Shown: positions 8,105 through 14,458, numbered from the stretch's first letter. The stretch is 14,814 bases of DNA from Roseiarcus sp035500275 (GCA_035500275.1 DATJXI010000350.1:1-14814), one strand, 5' to 3'. Numbers and translations: made by a program. Notes: generated from the sequence alone by a model not told the origin.

Positions 8105-8230
8105 TCAGCCCTGTCTCGCCTTGTAGCGCTTCTGGGTCTTGTTGATGATGTAGACGCGACCCTTGCGGCGCACGAGGCGGTTGTCGCGGTGGCGAATGCG
8201 CAGGGATTTCAGCGAATTGCGGACCTTCAT
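8105..8230 (-). CDS. rpmJ: 50S ribosomal protein L36, cysteine-free form
   Basis: A 41-aa gene that is easy to miss because of its size. The translation starts MKVRNSLKSLRIRHRDN and ends QKRYKARQG, the typical L36 sequence: very basic, with VRRKGRVYIINKTQ in the middle. L36 is the smallest protein of the large ribosomal subunit and binds 23S rRNA. This copy has no cysteine, so it is the zinc-independent (C-minus, YkgO-like) form, which is usual in alphaproteobacteria. No strong Shine-Dalgarno site precedes the ATG. About 75 bp upstream a weak promoter-like pair, TTGATC and CATACG with 17 bp between, can be seen on the minus strand. It stands alone, away from the ribosomal operons, as the family often does. 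Confidence 0.95.
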   Translation of the reverse strand: MKVRNSLKSLRIRHRDNRLVRRKGRVYIINKTQKRYKARQG

Positions 8231-8303
8231 GCGGATGCTGCCAACAGTTCACGCCGCGGGGGCAACCCACGGAGTTTAAGAAATCGGAGGCGGTCGTATG
8301 CCA

Positions 8304-8345
8304 GAGCCGCCCGCCGCGATCAAGGGCGGGATTTGAGCGCGGCTC
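8304..8345. other. Nested inverted repeat at the end of the DUF347 gene
   Basis: GAGCCGC (8304-8310) and GCGGCTC (8339-8345) form the outer stem; CCCGCC (8310-8315) and GGCGGG (8325-8330) an inner one. The outer arm overlaps the TGA of the DUF347 gene (8344-8346). The structure separates that gene from rpmJ and may end or trim the upstream transcript, but no T-run follows in the leftward direction. Confidence 0.35.
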
Positions 8346-9135
8346 ATTCCGCGCTTTCCGGGTGCGCCCCTGGACGTTGCGGGATCGCCATAGTCAACGC
8401 GACCATAGCCGCTGTGAGCAGCGCGGTCGCGGTATATCGGCTGAAGGCGAACCCTCCATGCGCGAGCGGCTTATCCAAGAGGTCGCCGAGCGTGGCGCCA
8501 AGCGGCCGGGTCAGGATGAAGGCGGCCCAGAACAGGAACACCCGCGATACGTTGGTGAAGTAATAGAGCGCCGCAAGCGCAAGGAGCCCAGCGCCGAACA
8601 AGAGCGCAGCGTTTTCAAAGCCGAAGCCGTTCGTGTCGGCCATCCAGTCGCCGAGCGCGGTGCCCAGCGTTTGCGAAAAGAGGATGGTGGTCCAGTAGAA
8701 GGCCTCAACTCGCGGCATGGAAACCGTGTTGACCGAAACGGTTCCCTCTGACCAGCGCCAGACGAGAAGCGACGTCATGAGCAGCGCAAACAGGATCGAG
8801 GATCCTCCGGCGTATCCGATCCCGAGCGACCGGTCGGCGAAGTCCGCCATCGCCGTCCCGACCGTCGTGGTGGCGACAATAGTGAGCCAATAAATGACGG
8901 GATGGAACTTTTCCATTTTGATTTGGGCAATCACGGCCGCAATGAACACAGCCATGAAGACGCCCACGCCGATCAAATATCCGCCATTGTGGGCATCTTT
9001 GTCGGCGTGCAGGAGGGACATCGTCACCGCGTCGCCGCCGGTTTCGCCGATGGTGGTGGCGATGACCTTAATGATCCAGAACCCAAGCGTGACCTCGGGG
9101 ACCTTGCTGAGCGCGCGCCTTGCACCTTCGTTCAT
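8344..9135 (-). CDS. Multi-pass membrane protein with four DUF347 repeats (COG4705-like)
   Basis: A 263-aa integral membrane protein with about seven or eight hydrophobic segments. The core is a motif repeated four times: ATTIGETGGD (26-35), TTVGTAMAD (90-98), SQTLGTALGD (154-163) and TRPLGATLGD (209-218). Each copy ends in an acid residue (Asp35, Asp98, Asp163, Asp218), spaced about 55-65 residues apart. This is the layout of the DUF347 repeat family, whose function is not established to my knowledge; four Asp residues at equivalent places near the membrane would suit ion binding or transport, but that is inference. ATG at 9135 has ACGGAG just upstream. It lies 59 bp after the PepSY reading frame and on the same strand as the two-component genes, so it is probably controlled by them. 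Confidence 0.82.
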   Translation of the reverse strand: MNEGARRALSKVPEVTLGFWIIKVIATTIGETGGDAVTMSLLHADKDAHNGGYLIGVGVFMAVFIAAVIAQIKMEKFHPVIYWLTIVATTTVGTAMADFADRSLGIGYAGGSSILFALLMTSLLVWRWSEGTVSVNTVSMPRVEAFYWTTILFSQTLGTALGDWMADTNGFGFENAALLFGAGLLALAALYYFTNVSRVFLFWAAFILTRPLGATLGDLLDKPLAHGGFAFSRYTATALLTAAMVALTMAIPQRPGAHPESAE

Positions 9136-9194
9136 GATCGCTCCGTCGATGGAAGGTGGGTCGCGCCCAAAGGGCGCGAGAAGGATTCGCCGCC

Positions 9195-9512
9195 TCAGTC
9201 CGGGTTCTTGCCCTCGGCCTTGTTCTCGATGACGCGGCCGGTCATCGCGTCGACGCCGACTTCCTACGTGATCGGGCCGCTCTTGATGTCGAACGAATAG
9301 CGAAGCCCGCTTCCGCCACCCTCGCGCTCGAGCTCTTCGTCGGTAATGCGTCCCGGGTGGGCTTTCAGCGCGATCTGGCGCGCTTGCTCGATGCTCACCT
9401 TCGCCTGACGAGCGAACTGCTGCCCGGTATAGGCCAGCGCAGGCCCCCCGAGCATCGCTGCAATTGCCGCCAAGCCGATGAGGCCGGCGCCTTTCGACGC
9501 GGTCGACTTCAT
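9195..9512 (-). pseudogene. Small secreted PepSY-domain protein interrupted by an in-frame TAG
   Basis: From ATG 9512 (GGAGAG just upstream) the frame encodes a signal peptide (MKSTASKGAG, hydrophobic core, ALA before YTGQQ) and most of one PepSY domain: VSIEQARQIALKAHPG and GGSGLRYSFDIKSG. At 9264-9266 a TAG stops it after 82 aa, yet the same frame continues for 22 codons with the expected end of the domain (EVGVDAMTGRVIEN) up to TGA at 9195-9197. Related proteins usually have Gln, His or Tyr at the stopped position, so a single base change such as CAG to TAG would explain it. PepSY proteins are periplasmic and are often encoded with two-component systems, as here. Either a recent pseudogene, a sequencing error, or a tolerated truncation. 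Confidence 0.8.
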
Positions 9513-9540
9513 GTTTCTCTCCGTTGGGAAGATCTGCGAC

Positions 9541-9553
9541 GGGGCGACGCCCC
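9541..9553. other. Short GC hairpin between kinase and PepSY gene
   Basis: GGGGC and GCCCC with a 3-nt loop lie in the 85-bp gap between the histidine kinase stop and the PepSY start. There is no T-run. It may reduce read-through or protect mRNA ends inside an operon; it may also be chance in GC-rich DNA. Confidence 0.25.
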
Positions 9554-9597
9554 GACGGTGATGCGGGTGAGCTTCCGTCGCAAGAATTAGGGGAGAA

Positions 9598-10932
9598 TTA
9601 GCCGCTGGCGTTTGCTGGGATCAAGACTCGGGCCAGCACGCCTGTTGCGCCGTCGGGGTGGTTTTCGACTGTCAGGCCGAAAGCATGGCGATCGGCGATG
9701 CGTCTTGCGATTGCTAACCCAAGACCGCTGCCCTCAATTCCTTGCGGCGCCGCGCGGAAAAAGCGATCGAACACACGTGCTTCCGCCCCCTCGGGCAGAG
9801 CTGTCCCGGAATTGCAGACTTCAACGATGATGCGTTTGCCGCTTTCCCGCATGGAGACGTCGATGTCGCCATCTTCCGGCGTGTAACGAACGGCGTTGTC
9901 GATCAGGTTCGAGAACAGGATGCGCAACTCTTCGCGCGCGCCGCGACAACGCGCGCCCCCTTCGACGTTGACTTCGAGCTCAATTTGCTTGGCTGCCACG
10001 AGCGAAGCGTGGTCGGCGACGCAGTCGAGGAGGAGCGAGCCGACGTCCACCGTCTCGTCTTGCGCCTCAGCGGTTTCGTCGAGTTTGGCCAGGCTCAGGA
10101 GTTGATTGACCAGCGCGCTCGCGCGTCGCACTCCCCCAGCTAGCGCCGTGGCGGCTTTGGATTGCTCACTCCCCGCCTCCCGCACGAGATTGTCCACCTG
10201 GATTTGTATTGCGGCGAGCGGCGTCCGCAACTCATGAGCGGAGTCGGAAAGGAAACGCTTTTGCGCCTCCACCGCAGCGTGCAGCCGAACGATGAGGCCG
10301 TTCATGCTCCTCACAAGCGGCGCCACTTCGGCCGGAACCCTGTCGAGTTCGAATGGCGCAGTCGCGCCGGCGCTGCGCTCCGCAAGCTCATCAGCCTGGG
10401 CCTTCAGCCGCCCGAGCACGCGATTCATCGCCCAGCCGACCACGAGCCAAGCCAGCGGGATCGCGAAAAGGATCGGCGCCGCCGCTCCCACCGCCGCGCT
10501 CTGCGCGATCTCTTGCCGGACCACCTCGCGCTGCGCGACCTGCACCGTCCAAAGTCCGTCGCCGGTCGTATAGATGCGCCATTTATCGCCACCCGCCTCG
10601 ACGTCCGCGAATCCGGCGCGGCTCTGGCGTGGGATGTGAACCGACGGAAGCGACGCATGAACGAGCTTTCCCGCCGCATCCCAAATCGTGACTGCGAATC
10701 GATCTTCGGGGTCTTGATCGTCTCCCGTGGGTGCATTGGCTGTGGGTAGGCCCGGTCCGGCGTTGAGCGCAATCTGATGCAGCTGGCCGTCGAGAAACTC
10801 GGTGGCCGCCTGCTGCGCATAGAGATAGGCAACCGCGATCGTGGCGAGGCCGACCAAGGACAGGAGAATTGTAAGGTAGACGAGCGCTGTTCGGCGCAGG
10901 GAGACAGTGCTCAGGATTTTGGCAGCATCCAT
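9598..10932 (-). CDS. Membrane sensor histidine kinase (QseC/TctE-like)
   Basis: 444 aa from ATG 10932, which overlaps the response regulator gene by 22 bp and has GGGGGGCGGG before it; a longer frame to 11031 exists but would add an Arg-rich non-conserved head. Layout: transmembrane helix at about 14-37, a sensor region of some 110 residues in the periplasm (38-147), second helix 148-168, HAMP-like linker to about 220, H-box SDSAHELRTPLAA with phospho-acceptor His233, N-box SNLIDNAVRYTP (Asn346), and G2 box GSGLGLAIAR (401-410). The G1 box is unusual: NSGTA (374-378) replaces the usual DxGxG, so the nucleotide-binding Asp is Asn. It phosphorylates the adjacent regulator. The signal is unknown; the PepSY and DUF347 neighbours suggest an envelope or ion cue. 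Confidence 0.92.
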   Translation of the reverse strand: MDAAKILSTVSLRRTALVYLTILLSLVGLATIAVAYLYAQQAATEFLDGQLHQIALNAGPGLPTANAPTGDDQDPEDRFAVTIWDAAGKLVHASLPSVHIPRQSRAGFADVEAGGDKWRIYTTGDGLWTVQVAQREVVRQEIAQSAAVGAAAPILFAIPLAWLVVGWAMNRVLGRLKAQADELAERSAGATAPFELDRVPAEVAPLVRSMNGLIVRLHAAVEAQKRFLSDSAHELRTPLAAIQIQVDNLVREAGSEQSKAATALAGGVRRASALVNQLLSLAKLDETAEAQDETVDVGSLLLDCVADHASLVAAKQIELEVNVEGGARCRGAREELRILFSNLIDNAVRYTPEDGDIDVSMRESGKRIIVEVCNSGTALPEGAEARVFDRFFRAAPQGIEGSGLGLAIARRIADRHAFGLTVENHPDGATGVLARVLIPANASG

Positions 10933-11570
10933 CCCGCCCCCCGTACGTTGACGATTACGTCCCGCCCGAACTTGCGCCGGATCGAATGAATCAAGACGTC
11001 GACGGCGTTGCTCTCGACCTCGTCGCCCCATCCGTAGATTCGCTCCTCGAGTTGCCCCCGAGAAAGAATGCGGCCTGGCCGCTCGATCAGCGCATGCATC
11101 AGCGCGTATTCGCGCGCCGGCAAGACGGCTTTCGCATCGCCATGAAACAATTCGTGCGTCTCGATGTCGAGCTCTGTCCGGCCTGCGACCAGCTTCGACG
11201 TCGCGCGTCCGACGCTGCGCCGCATCAGCGCCCGCATGCGCGCCAGCAACTCGCGCGTCTCGAACGGCTTCAAGAGATAATCGTCGGCGCCGAGATCGAG
11301 ACCCGAGACCTTGTCATCAAGCCCTCCGCGAGCCGTGATGATGAGGACAGGAGTTTCAAGGCCGCGTTTGCGCGCGACTTTCAAGAGGTCAAGGCCTTGC
11401 GCGTCCGGCAATCCCAGATCGAGAAGCACAATCGCAAAGCTGGTGTCGCGCAGCGCCGCTTCGGCGAGGGCGCCGTTTCGAACCCAATCGACCGACATTC
11501 CCTCGGCGCCGAGAGCGGTGACGAGGCCTTCGCCGATCATGACGTCGTCTTCCACCAGCAGAACGCGCAT
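10911..11570 (-). CDS. OmpR/PhoB-family response regulator
   Basis: 220 aa. The receiver domain (1-115) has the acidic pocket VEDD (6-9), phospho-acceptor Asp51 in LLDLGLP, Thr79 in IITA and Lys101 in LLKPFE, all intact. The C-terminal winged helix (about 124-218) shows the OmpR-type ends: LPAREYALMHALIERPG, ILSRGQLEERIYG, AVDVLIHSIRRKFG and VNVRGAGWML. The start is ATG 11570, directly after AGAGAGGTG; the open frame extends 29 codons further but MRVLLVEDD is the canonical beginning of the family. It overlaps the kinase gene by 22 bp, which indicates translational coupling. Likely targets are its own operon including the PepSY and DUF347 genes, but no binding-site repeats were recognised upstream. 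Confidence 0.94.
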   Translation of the reverse strand: MRVLLVEDDVMIGEGLVTALGAEGMSVDWVRNGALAEAALRDTSFAIVLLDLGLPDAQGLDLLKVARKRGLETPVLIITARGGLDDKVSGLDLGADDYLLKPFETRELLARMRALMRRSVGRATSKLVAGRTELDIETHELFHGDAKAVLPAREYALMHALIERPGRILSRGQLEERIYGWGDEVESNAVDVLIHSIRRKFGRDVIVNVRGAGWMLPKS

Positions 11571-11664
11571 CACCTCTCTCGCCCGGCAACCAGACCACTG
11601 ACGGATCGGCTCCCCGGCGCCACGCCTGACCGGGTAATTGGGCGGTTTTGATGACAAACCCGCG

Positions 11665-11683
11665 GGCCGCAGACTCGGCGGCC
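11665..11683 (-). terminator. Possible terminator after the thioesterase gene
   Basis: Read leftward, GGCCGC and GCGGCC form a 6-bp GC stem with a 7-nt loop, 15 bp after the thioesterase stop, followed by CGCGGGTTTGTC. The T-run is short and begins late, so termination would be weak. The gap to the regulator gene is 127 bp, consistent with separate transcription units. Confidence 0.35.
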
Positions 11684-11697
11684 GGCCCTACTCGCCG

Positions 11698-12177
11698 TCA
11701 AGGAAGCTTCAGCTTCTCCATCAGCTCCCGGTGTCCGGCGGGAATGGGAAAGGGTTTGTTCGTCTGCCGGTCTACATAGACATGCGTGTACCGGCCCGCG
11801 GCCGCCGCCGCGTCGGCGCCGGGCTTGAACACCGCGAGGTGGTAGCGCACGGAGGAGCGGCCGAGGTGCTCGACGGCGACGCCAACCTCGGCGGGCTCAG
11901 GATAGGTGAGGCTCGAATAGAAGCGGCAGTTGCTCTCGACGACGAGGCCGACGATCGGGCTGGTCGCCGGGTCGAGCAGCCCCGCCTCGATCAAGATCGT
12001 GTTCACCGCAGAATCGAACAGCGAATAATAGACGACGTTGTTGAGGTGGCCGTAGGCGTCGTTGTCGGTCCACCGCGTCGCGATGGTAACGAAGCGCGTG
12101 AACGCCTCTCGCCTCGGCGGCCCGCGGCGGTCTGGGTCGCCAGTCATGGGCGCTTCAACCGACTGGCCATCTTGCAT
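11698..12177 (-). CDS. Acyl-CoA thioesterase, hotdog fold (YbgC/FadM/4HBT-like)
   Basis: About 160 aa. The key segment TRWTDNDAYGHLNN (34-47) fits the 4-hydroxybenzoyl-CoA thioesterase pattern WxDxDxxGHxNN, with Asp40 as the probable catalytic residue, followed by YYSLFDSAVN on the long helix. VVESNCRFYSSLTYPE and VGVAVEHLGRSSVRY are the usual second and third strands, and GRYTHVYVDRQTNKPFPIP the closing ones. Such enzymes hydrolyse acyl-CoA thioesters in the cytoplasm; chain length cannot be predicted. The start at ATG 12177 is chosen because of GAGGGG just upstream and a promoter 30 bp before it; ATG 12147 is a possible shorter start, and the frame is open to 12252. It is divergent from the metallo-beta-lactamase-fold gene. 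Confidence 0.87.
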   Translation of the reverse strand: MQDGQSVEAPMTGDPDRRGPPRREAFTRFVTIATRWTDNDAYGHLNNVVYYSLFDSAVNTILIEAGLLDPATSPIVGLVVESNCRFYSSLTYPEPAEVGVAVEHLGRSSVRYHLAVFKPGADAAAAAGRYTHVYVDRQTNKPFPIPAGHRELMEKLKLP

Positions 12178-12208
12178 CCCGCCCCTCACGGCGCCAAGCG
12201 TCCGGCCC

Positions 12209-12237
12209 CTTATCCTCGCCCCGTTCGCCATTGACAA
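12209..12237 (-). promoter_or_regulatory. Sigma70-like promoter for the thioesterase gene
   Basis: On the minus strand, TTGTCA (12232-12237) and GATAAG (12209-12214) are separated by exactly 17 bp. The -35 matches 5 of 6 consensus bases and the -10 matches 4 of 6. Transcription would begin near 12202, about 25 bases before the ATG at 12177. The opposite strand carries TTGACA at 12231-12236 but no acceptable -10 for the divergent gene. Confidence 0.5.
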
Positions 12238-12281
12238 GAAGATGGGGAACAAGTCCGACAGGGCCGATGAGGGAGAACGCC

Positions 12282-13190
12282 ATGGCCGAGGAGAGCGAGC
12301 CCGACCTTTTCGCCGGCGGGAGAACGCCGCCGCCGCGCGAGGCGACCCGCCTCTCGCCTTTCGTGCGCCGGCTCATCGCGCCGAACGCGTCCCCGTTCAC
12401 CTTCAACGGCACCTGCACCTACATCCTCGGCAGGGGTGAGGTCGCGGTGCTCGATCCGGGACCGAACGACCACTCGCATCTTCAGGCTATTCTCGCAGCC
12501 GCCGAAGGCGAGCGCATCGCGACAATTCTCATTACGCACACCCACCGCGACCACAGCGCGCTTGCCAACCGCCTTCGTGCAGGGGCGGGCGCGCGCATCG
12601 TCGGCGCCGCGCCGTTCGTCCCGAAACGCGACGACGCGGGGGGCCTCGACGACTCCCACGATCGCGATTACGCGCCCGATCTCGTGCTCGGCGATGGAGA
12701 CCGCTTCTTGGGGCGCGGCTTCACGGTCGAGGCGGTGGCGACGCCCGGCCATTGTTCGAACCACCTCTGCCTCGCGCTTCTCGAAGAAAACGCGCTCTTC
12801 TCCGGCGACCATGTGATGGCCTGGTCCACCTCCGTCGTGGCCCCGCCGGACGGCTCGATGGGCGCCTATATGGCCTCGCTCGACAAGCTTCGCGCTCGCG
12901 ACGAACGCATCTACTGGCCCGGACACGGGGGGCCGGTGATGGAACCGCACCGCTACCTGCGGGCGCTCATCCATCACCGCCGTCAGCGGGAGGCGTCCAT
13001 CCTGGCGGCGCTGTCGGACGGCCCGCAGACGGTCAACGGCGTCGTGGCGAAGGTCTATGTCGGCCTCGACCCGAAGCTCGTGCGCGCGGCGGGCTTGTCG
13101 ACGCTCGCCCATCTCGAGGACCTTCGCGAGCGGGGTCAGGTGGTCGGGGAGGAATCGGCAGGCGGCGAGACGCGCTTCCGCCGGGCTTAG
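12282..13190 (+). CDS. Metallo-beta-lactamase-fold hydrolase (LACTB2-like)
   Basis: 302 aa with a complete two-metal site: THTHRDH (85-91: His86, His88, Asp90, His91), His157 in TPGHCSNH, Asp176 in FSGDHVMAW and His215 in PGHGGP. The region 223-290 (HHRRQREASILAAL, then VYVGLDPKLVRAAGLSTLAHLEDLRERGQV) is the winged-helix tail typical of the LACTB2/beta-lactamase-like-2 group. Some members of this group cut RNA and others act on thioesters or small molecules, so the substrate is open; it is not expected to give beta-lactam resistance. The start at ATG 12282 is set by GAGGGAG at 12269-12275; ATG 12267 in the same frame would leave no ribosome site. It is divergent from the thioesterase and stands alone, with a long gene-free region after it. 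Confidence 0.9.
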   Translation: MAEESEPDLFAGGRTPPPREATRLSPFVRRLIAPNASPFTFNGTCTYILGRGEVAVLDPGPNDHSHLQAILAAAEGERIATILITHTHRDHSALANRLRAGAGARIVGAAPFVPKRDDAGGLDDSHDRDYAPDLVLGDGDRFLGRGFTVEAVATPGHCSNHLCLALLEENALFSGDHVMAWSTSVVAPPDGSMGAYMASLDKLRARDERIYWPGHGGPVMEPHRYLRALIHHRRQREASILAALSDGPQTVNGVVAKVYVGLDPKLVRAAGLSTLAHLEDLRERGQVVGEESAGGETRFRRA

Positions 13191-13303
13191 GCTGAGGTCC
13201 TCGTCAGCGCCCCGCCGGTTTTCACATGACGCTACTGAGGATTTCCGTTTCCGCTCCGTCTCCAATCCGTCCGGACCTCGGACGGGCGGACGTGCGCAAA
13301 AAG

Positions 13304-13362
13304 CCGCCTTATTTCGCGTTTTGTCGCCTTCGCGAGAGCGGAAAAGATGCGAAAAAAGGCGG
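13304..13362. repeat. 14-bp inverted repeat with one mismatch
   Basis: CCGCCTTATTTCGC (13304-13317) is the reverse complement of GCGAAAAAAGGCGG (13349-13362) except for one base. The loop is 31 nt. The right arm spans the junction of the 21-bp tandem repeat. It could fold in RNA from either strand; no T-run gives it a clear terminator form. Confidence 0.45.
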
Positions 13363-13379
13363 AAAAGATGCGAAAAAAG
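13338..13379. repeat. Two exact tandem copies of a 21-bp unit
   Basis: 13338-13358 and 13359-13379 are identical 21-mers of the form GCGGAAAAGATGCG + A6 + G. The period is a multiple of three, so it also repeats seven residues in any frame, but no supported gene covers it. The duplication looks recent because the copies do not differ. Confidence 0.85.
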
Positions 13380-13780
13380 GTAGAAAACTTGCGCCGGAAA
13401 CGAGCGTTTTCAAGGCTTTACGTCGAAATCCCAGGAAAAAAATCCTGTTCGGCGAAATGCGGTTCGGGCAGCCATGCGCCTCTCGCATATCAAGCGGCTT
13501 CCGCCGGACTTTGTCGTCATGGACTTGGGCTCGCGTCGTTTGTTTTCGAAAAACTATGATGATAGCGCCAGCTTTCGTAAAACTACAAAACAAGCGCGGC
13601 CATTCCGTCTCCATGTCCGGCCGCAATGGAGCACGATAGCACAGCCTTCTGGTTCTCGGAAGAAAGTGTTTGATTTTGGCCTAAGCCGGCTTTGGTCAGG
13701 ACCGATGCTACCAGTCGCGGGGCGACCGGCGGCGATCCGCGTCGAAGCGGCCGCCGACCAGGGCCGAAGGCAAGAAAAAT

Positions 13781-13833
13781 GGGGATTGAGTGAAGTGTCA
13801 CCGTAATCCCCACCGTAATCCCCCGTAATCCCC
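13781..13833. repeat. GGGGATT/AATCCCC inverted repeat with three CCGTAATCCCC copies
   Basis: CCGTAATCCCC occurs at 13801-13811, 13813-13823 and 13823-13833. The first AATCCCC is complementary to GGGGATT at 13781-13787, giving a 7-bp stem around GAGTGAAGTGTCACCGT. The core TGTCACCG recurs at 14530-14537 on the other side of the GNAT gene. The pattern recalls REP-type palindromes that accompany IS200-like REP-associated transposases, but no transposase is present in the window and the likeness is from memory. Confidence 0.6.
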
Positions 13834-13882
13834 TGAGCCTCGGGTCAGAGAGCCTGCGACCCATCGGGTTAGCGAGGCTCAG
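13833..13882. repeat. 10-bp perfect inverted repeat overlapping the GNAT stop codon
   Basis: CTGAGCCTCG (13833-13842) and CGAGGCTCAG (13873-13882) are exact reverse complements separated by 30 bp. The right arm contains the GNAT stop codon (13879-13881, read leftward). It may act as a 3'-end hairpin for the GNAT mRNA; no T-run follows, and the adjacent CCGTAATCCCC array continues directly from the left arm. Confidence 0.5.
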
Positions 13883-14331
13883 CCTGGGGCGGCAAGCTGC
13901 TTGACCATTTTGCGGTGAGGGACCGTCACCTCGGTGAAAACTTCGCCCATCGCGACATAGCCGGCTCTTTCGTAAAACGGCACCGCAGTTTCGCGCGCAT
14001 GCAGAATAATTTCCCGATATCCTCTCTCTGCCGCCAACTTTTCGGCAAAGGCGACGATCTGCGCGCCGATCCCGCGCCCCCGGTGGCCGGGATCGACGGC
14101 CATCTGGCGAAACTTGACGACCGCGCCATGCGACCCGTCGACGGCGGTCAAGACCACGCACCCGACCGGTTCGCCATCCAAATATACGGCGATGTGAATG
14201 TCCCCTTGTTCTTCCGCCAGTTGCTCAGGGGTGAAATCCAGTCCAAGCGGCCTTCGCAGGATCCGGCGGCGAAATTCCACCAGGTCGCGATAGCGGCTGG
14301 AATTGGCGTCAATCGCGGCAAACTCCAACAT
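13879..14331 (-). CDS. GNAT-family N-acetyltransferase
   Basis: 150 aa. The acetyl-CoA pyrophosphate loop is clear: KFRQMAVDPGHRGRGIG (73-89) with RGRGIG fitting the Q/RxxGxG/A motif, followed by helix AQIVAFAEKLAAERG. The C-terminal part IILHARETAVPFYERAGY (108-125) gives the usual beta5 strand and the Tyr120 that often acts as the general acid. The N-terminal part contains RDLVEFRRRILRRPLGLDF (15-33). Transfers an acetyl group to an amine; the acceptor is unknown. The start at ATG 14331 is preceded by AAGAGGG; the frame is open to 14451 but the extra residues are not GNAT-like. It sits alone, with a repeat cluster at its end and a long leader before it. Confidence 0.88.
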   Translation of the reverse strand: MLEFAAIDANSSRYRDLVEFRRRILRRPLGLDFTPEQLAEEQGDIHIAVYLDGEPVGCVVLTAVDGSHGAVVKFRQMAVDPGHRGRGIGAQIVAFAEKLAAERGYREIILHARETAVPFYERAGYVAMGEVFTEVTVPHRKMVKQLAAPG

Positions 14332-14458
14332 GTCGACGCCCTCTTGCCACTGTCGGCGGAATGGCCCGGCTAGGTAGACGGGCTCTTTGGCTCGGACACC
14401 GATCCAATTCAACGTGCGCGGTGCGAAGCTCGACGGGCATGGGCTTCTCATTCGTCAT
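14309..14458 (-). CDS. Possible 49-codon leader ORF overlapping the GNAT start
   Basis: ATG 14458 has a good ribosome site (GAGGGAG) and opens a 49-aa frame (begins MTNEKPMPVELRTAHVELD, ends VGVCRD) that stops 23 bp inside the GNAT gene. The product is not recognised and is Arg/Pro-rich after residue 20, as expected for chance frames in GC-rich DNA. The ribosome site can pair in a stem CTCCC/GGGAG (14464-14480). It may couple translation to GNAT or be meaningless. Confidence 0.22.
   Translation of the reverse strand: MTNEKPMPVELRTAHVELDRCPSQRARLPSRAIPPTVARGRRHVGVCRD

Larger units (their letters stand above)
13191..13878. other. Gene-free, repeat-rich intergenic region
   Basis: About 690 bp between the MBL-fold gene and the end of the GNAT gene. 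Several open frames of 65-110 codons cross it on both strands, but their translations are low-complexity or unlike any protein I know and none has a good ribosome site. The stretch 13300-13450 has A- and T-tracts foreign to the rest of the window. It contains the tandem and inverted repeats listed separately. It may be decayed mobile DNA or a non-coding RNA locus; nothing in it can be assigned. Confidence 0.5.

Noticed and set aside
10933..11031. Upstream extension of the histidine kinase to 11031
   Set aside because: It adds an Arg-rich stretch inside the regulator gene; the start at 10932 has a ribosome site and places the first membrane helix normally.
12282..13190. Antibiotic-resistance beta-lactamase
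   Set aside because: The fold is shared, but the winged-helix tail and the lack of a signal peptide place it with LACTB2-like hydrolases.
12210..13265. 351-codon minus-strand frame opposite the MBL-fold gene
   Set aside because: Antisense shadow; the plus-strand frame carries the full metal-binding motif set.
13338..13379. CRISPR-like direct repeats
   Set aside because: Two adjacent copies without spacers and no cas genes; this is a tandem duplication.
13309..13626. 105-codon minus-strand frame in the repeat-rich region
   Set aside because: The C-terminal FFASFPPFFASFP simply translates the 21-bp DNA repeat; no ribosome site and no homologous motif.
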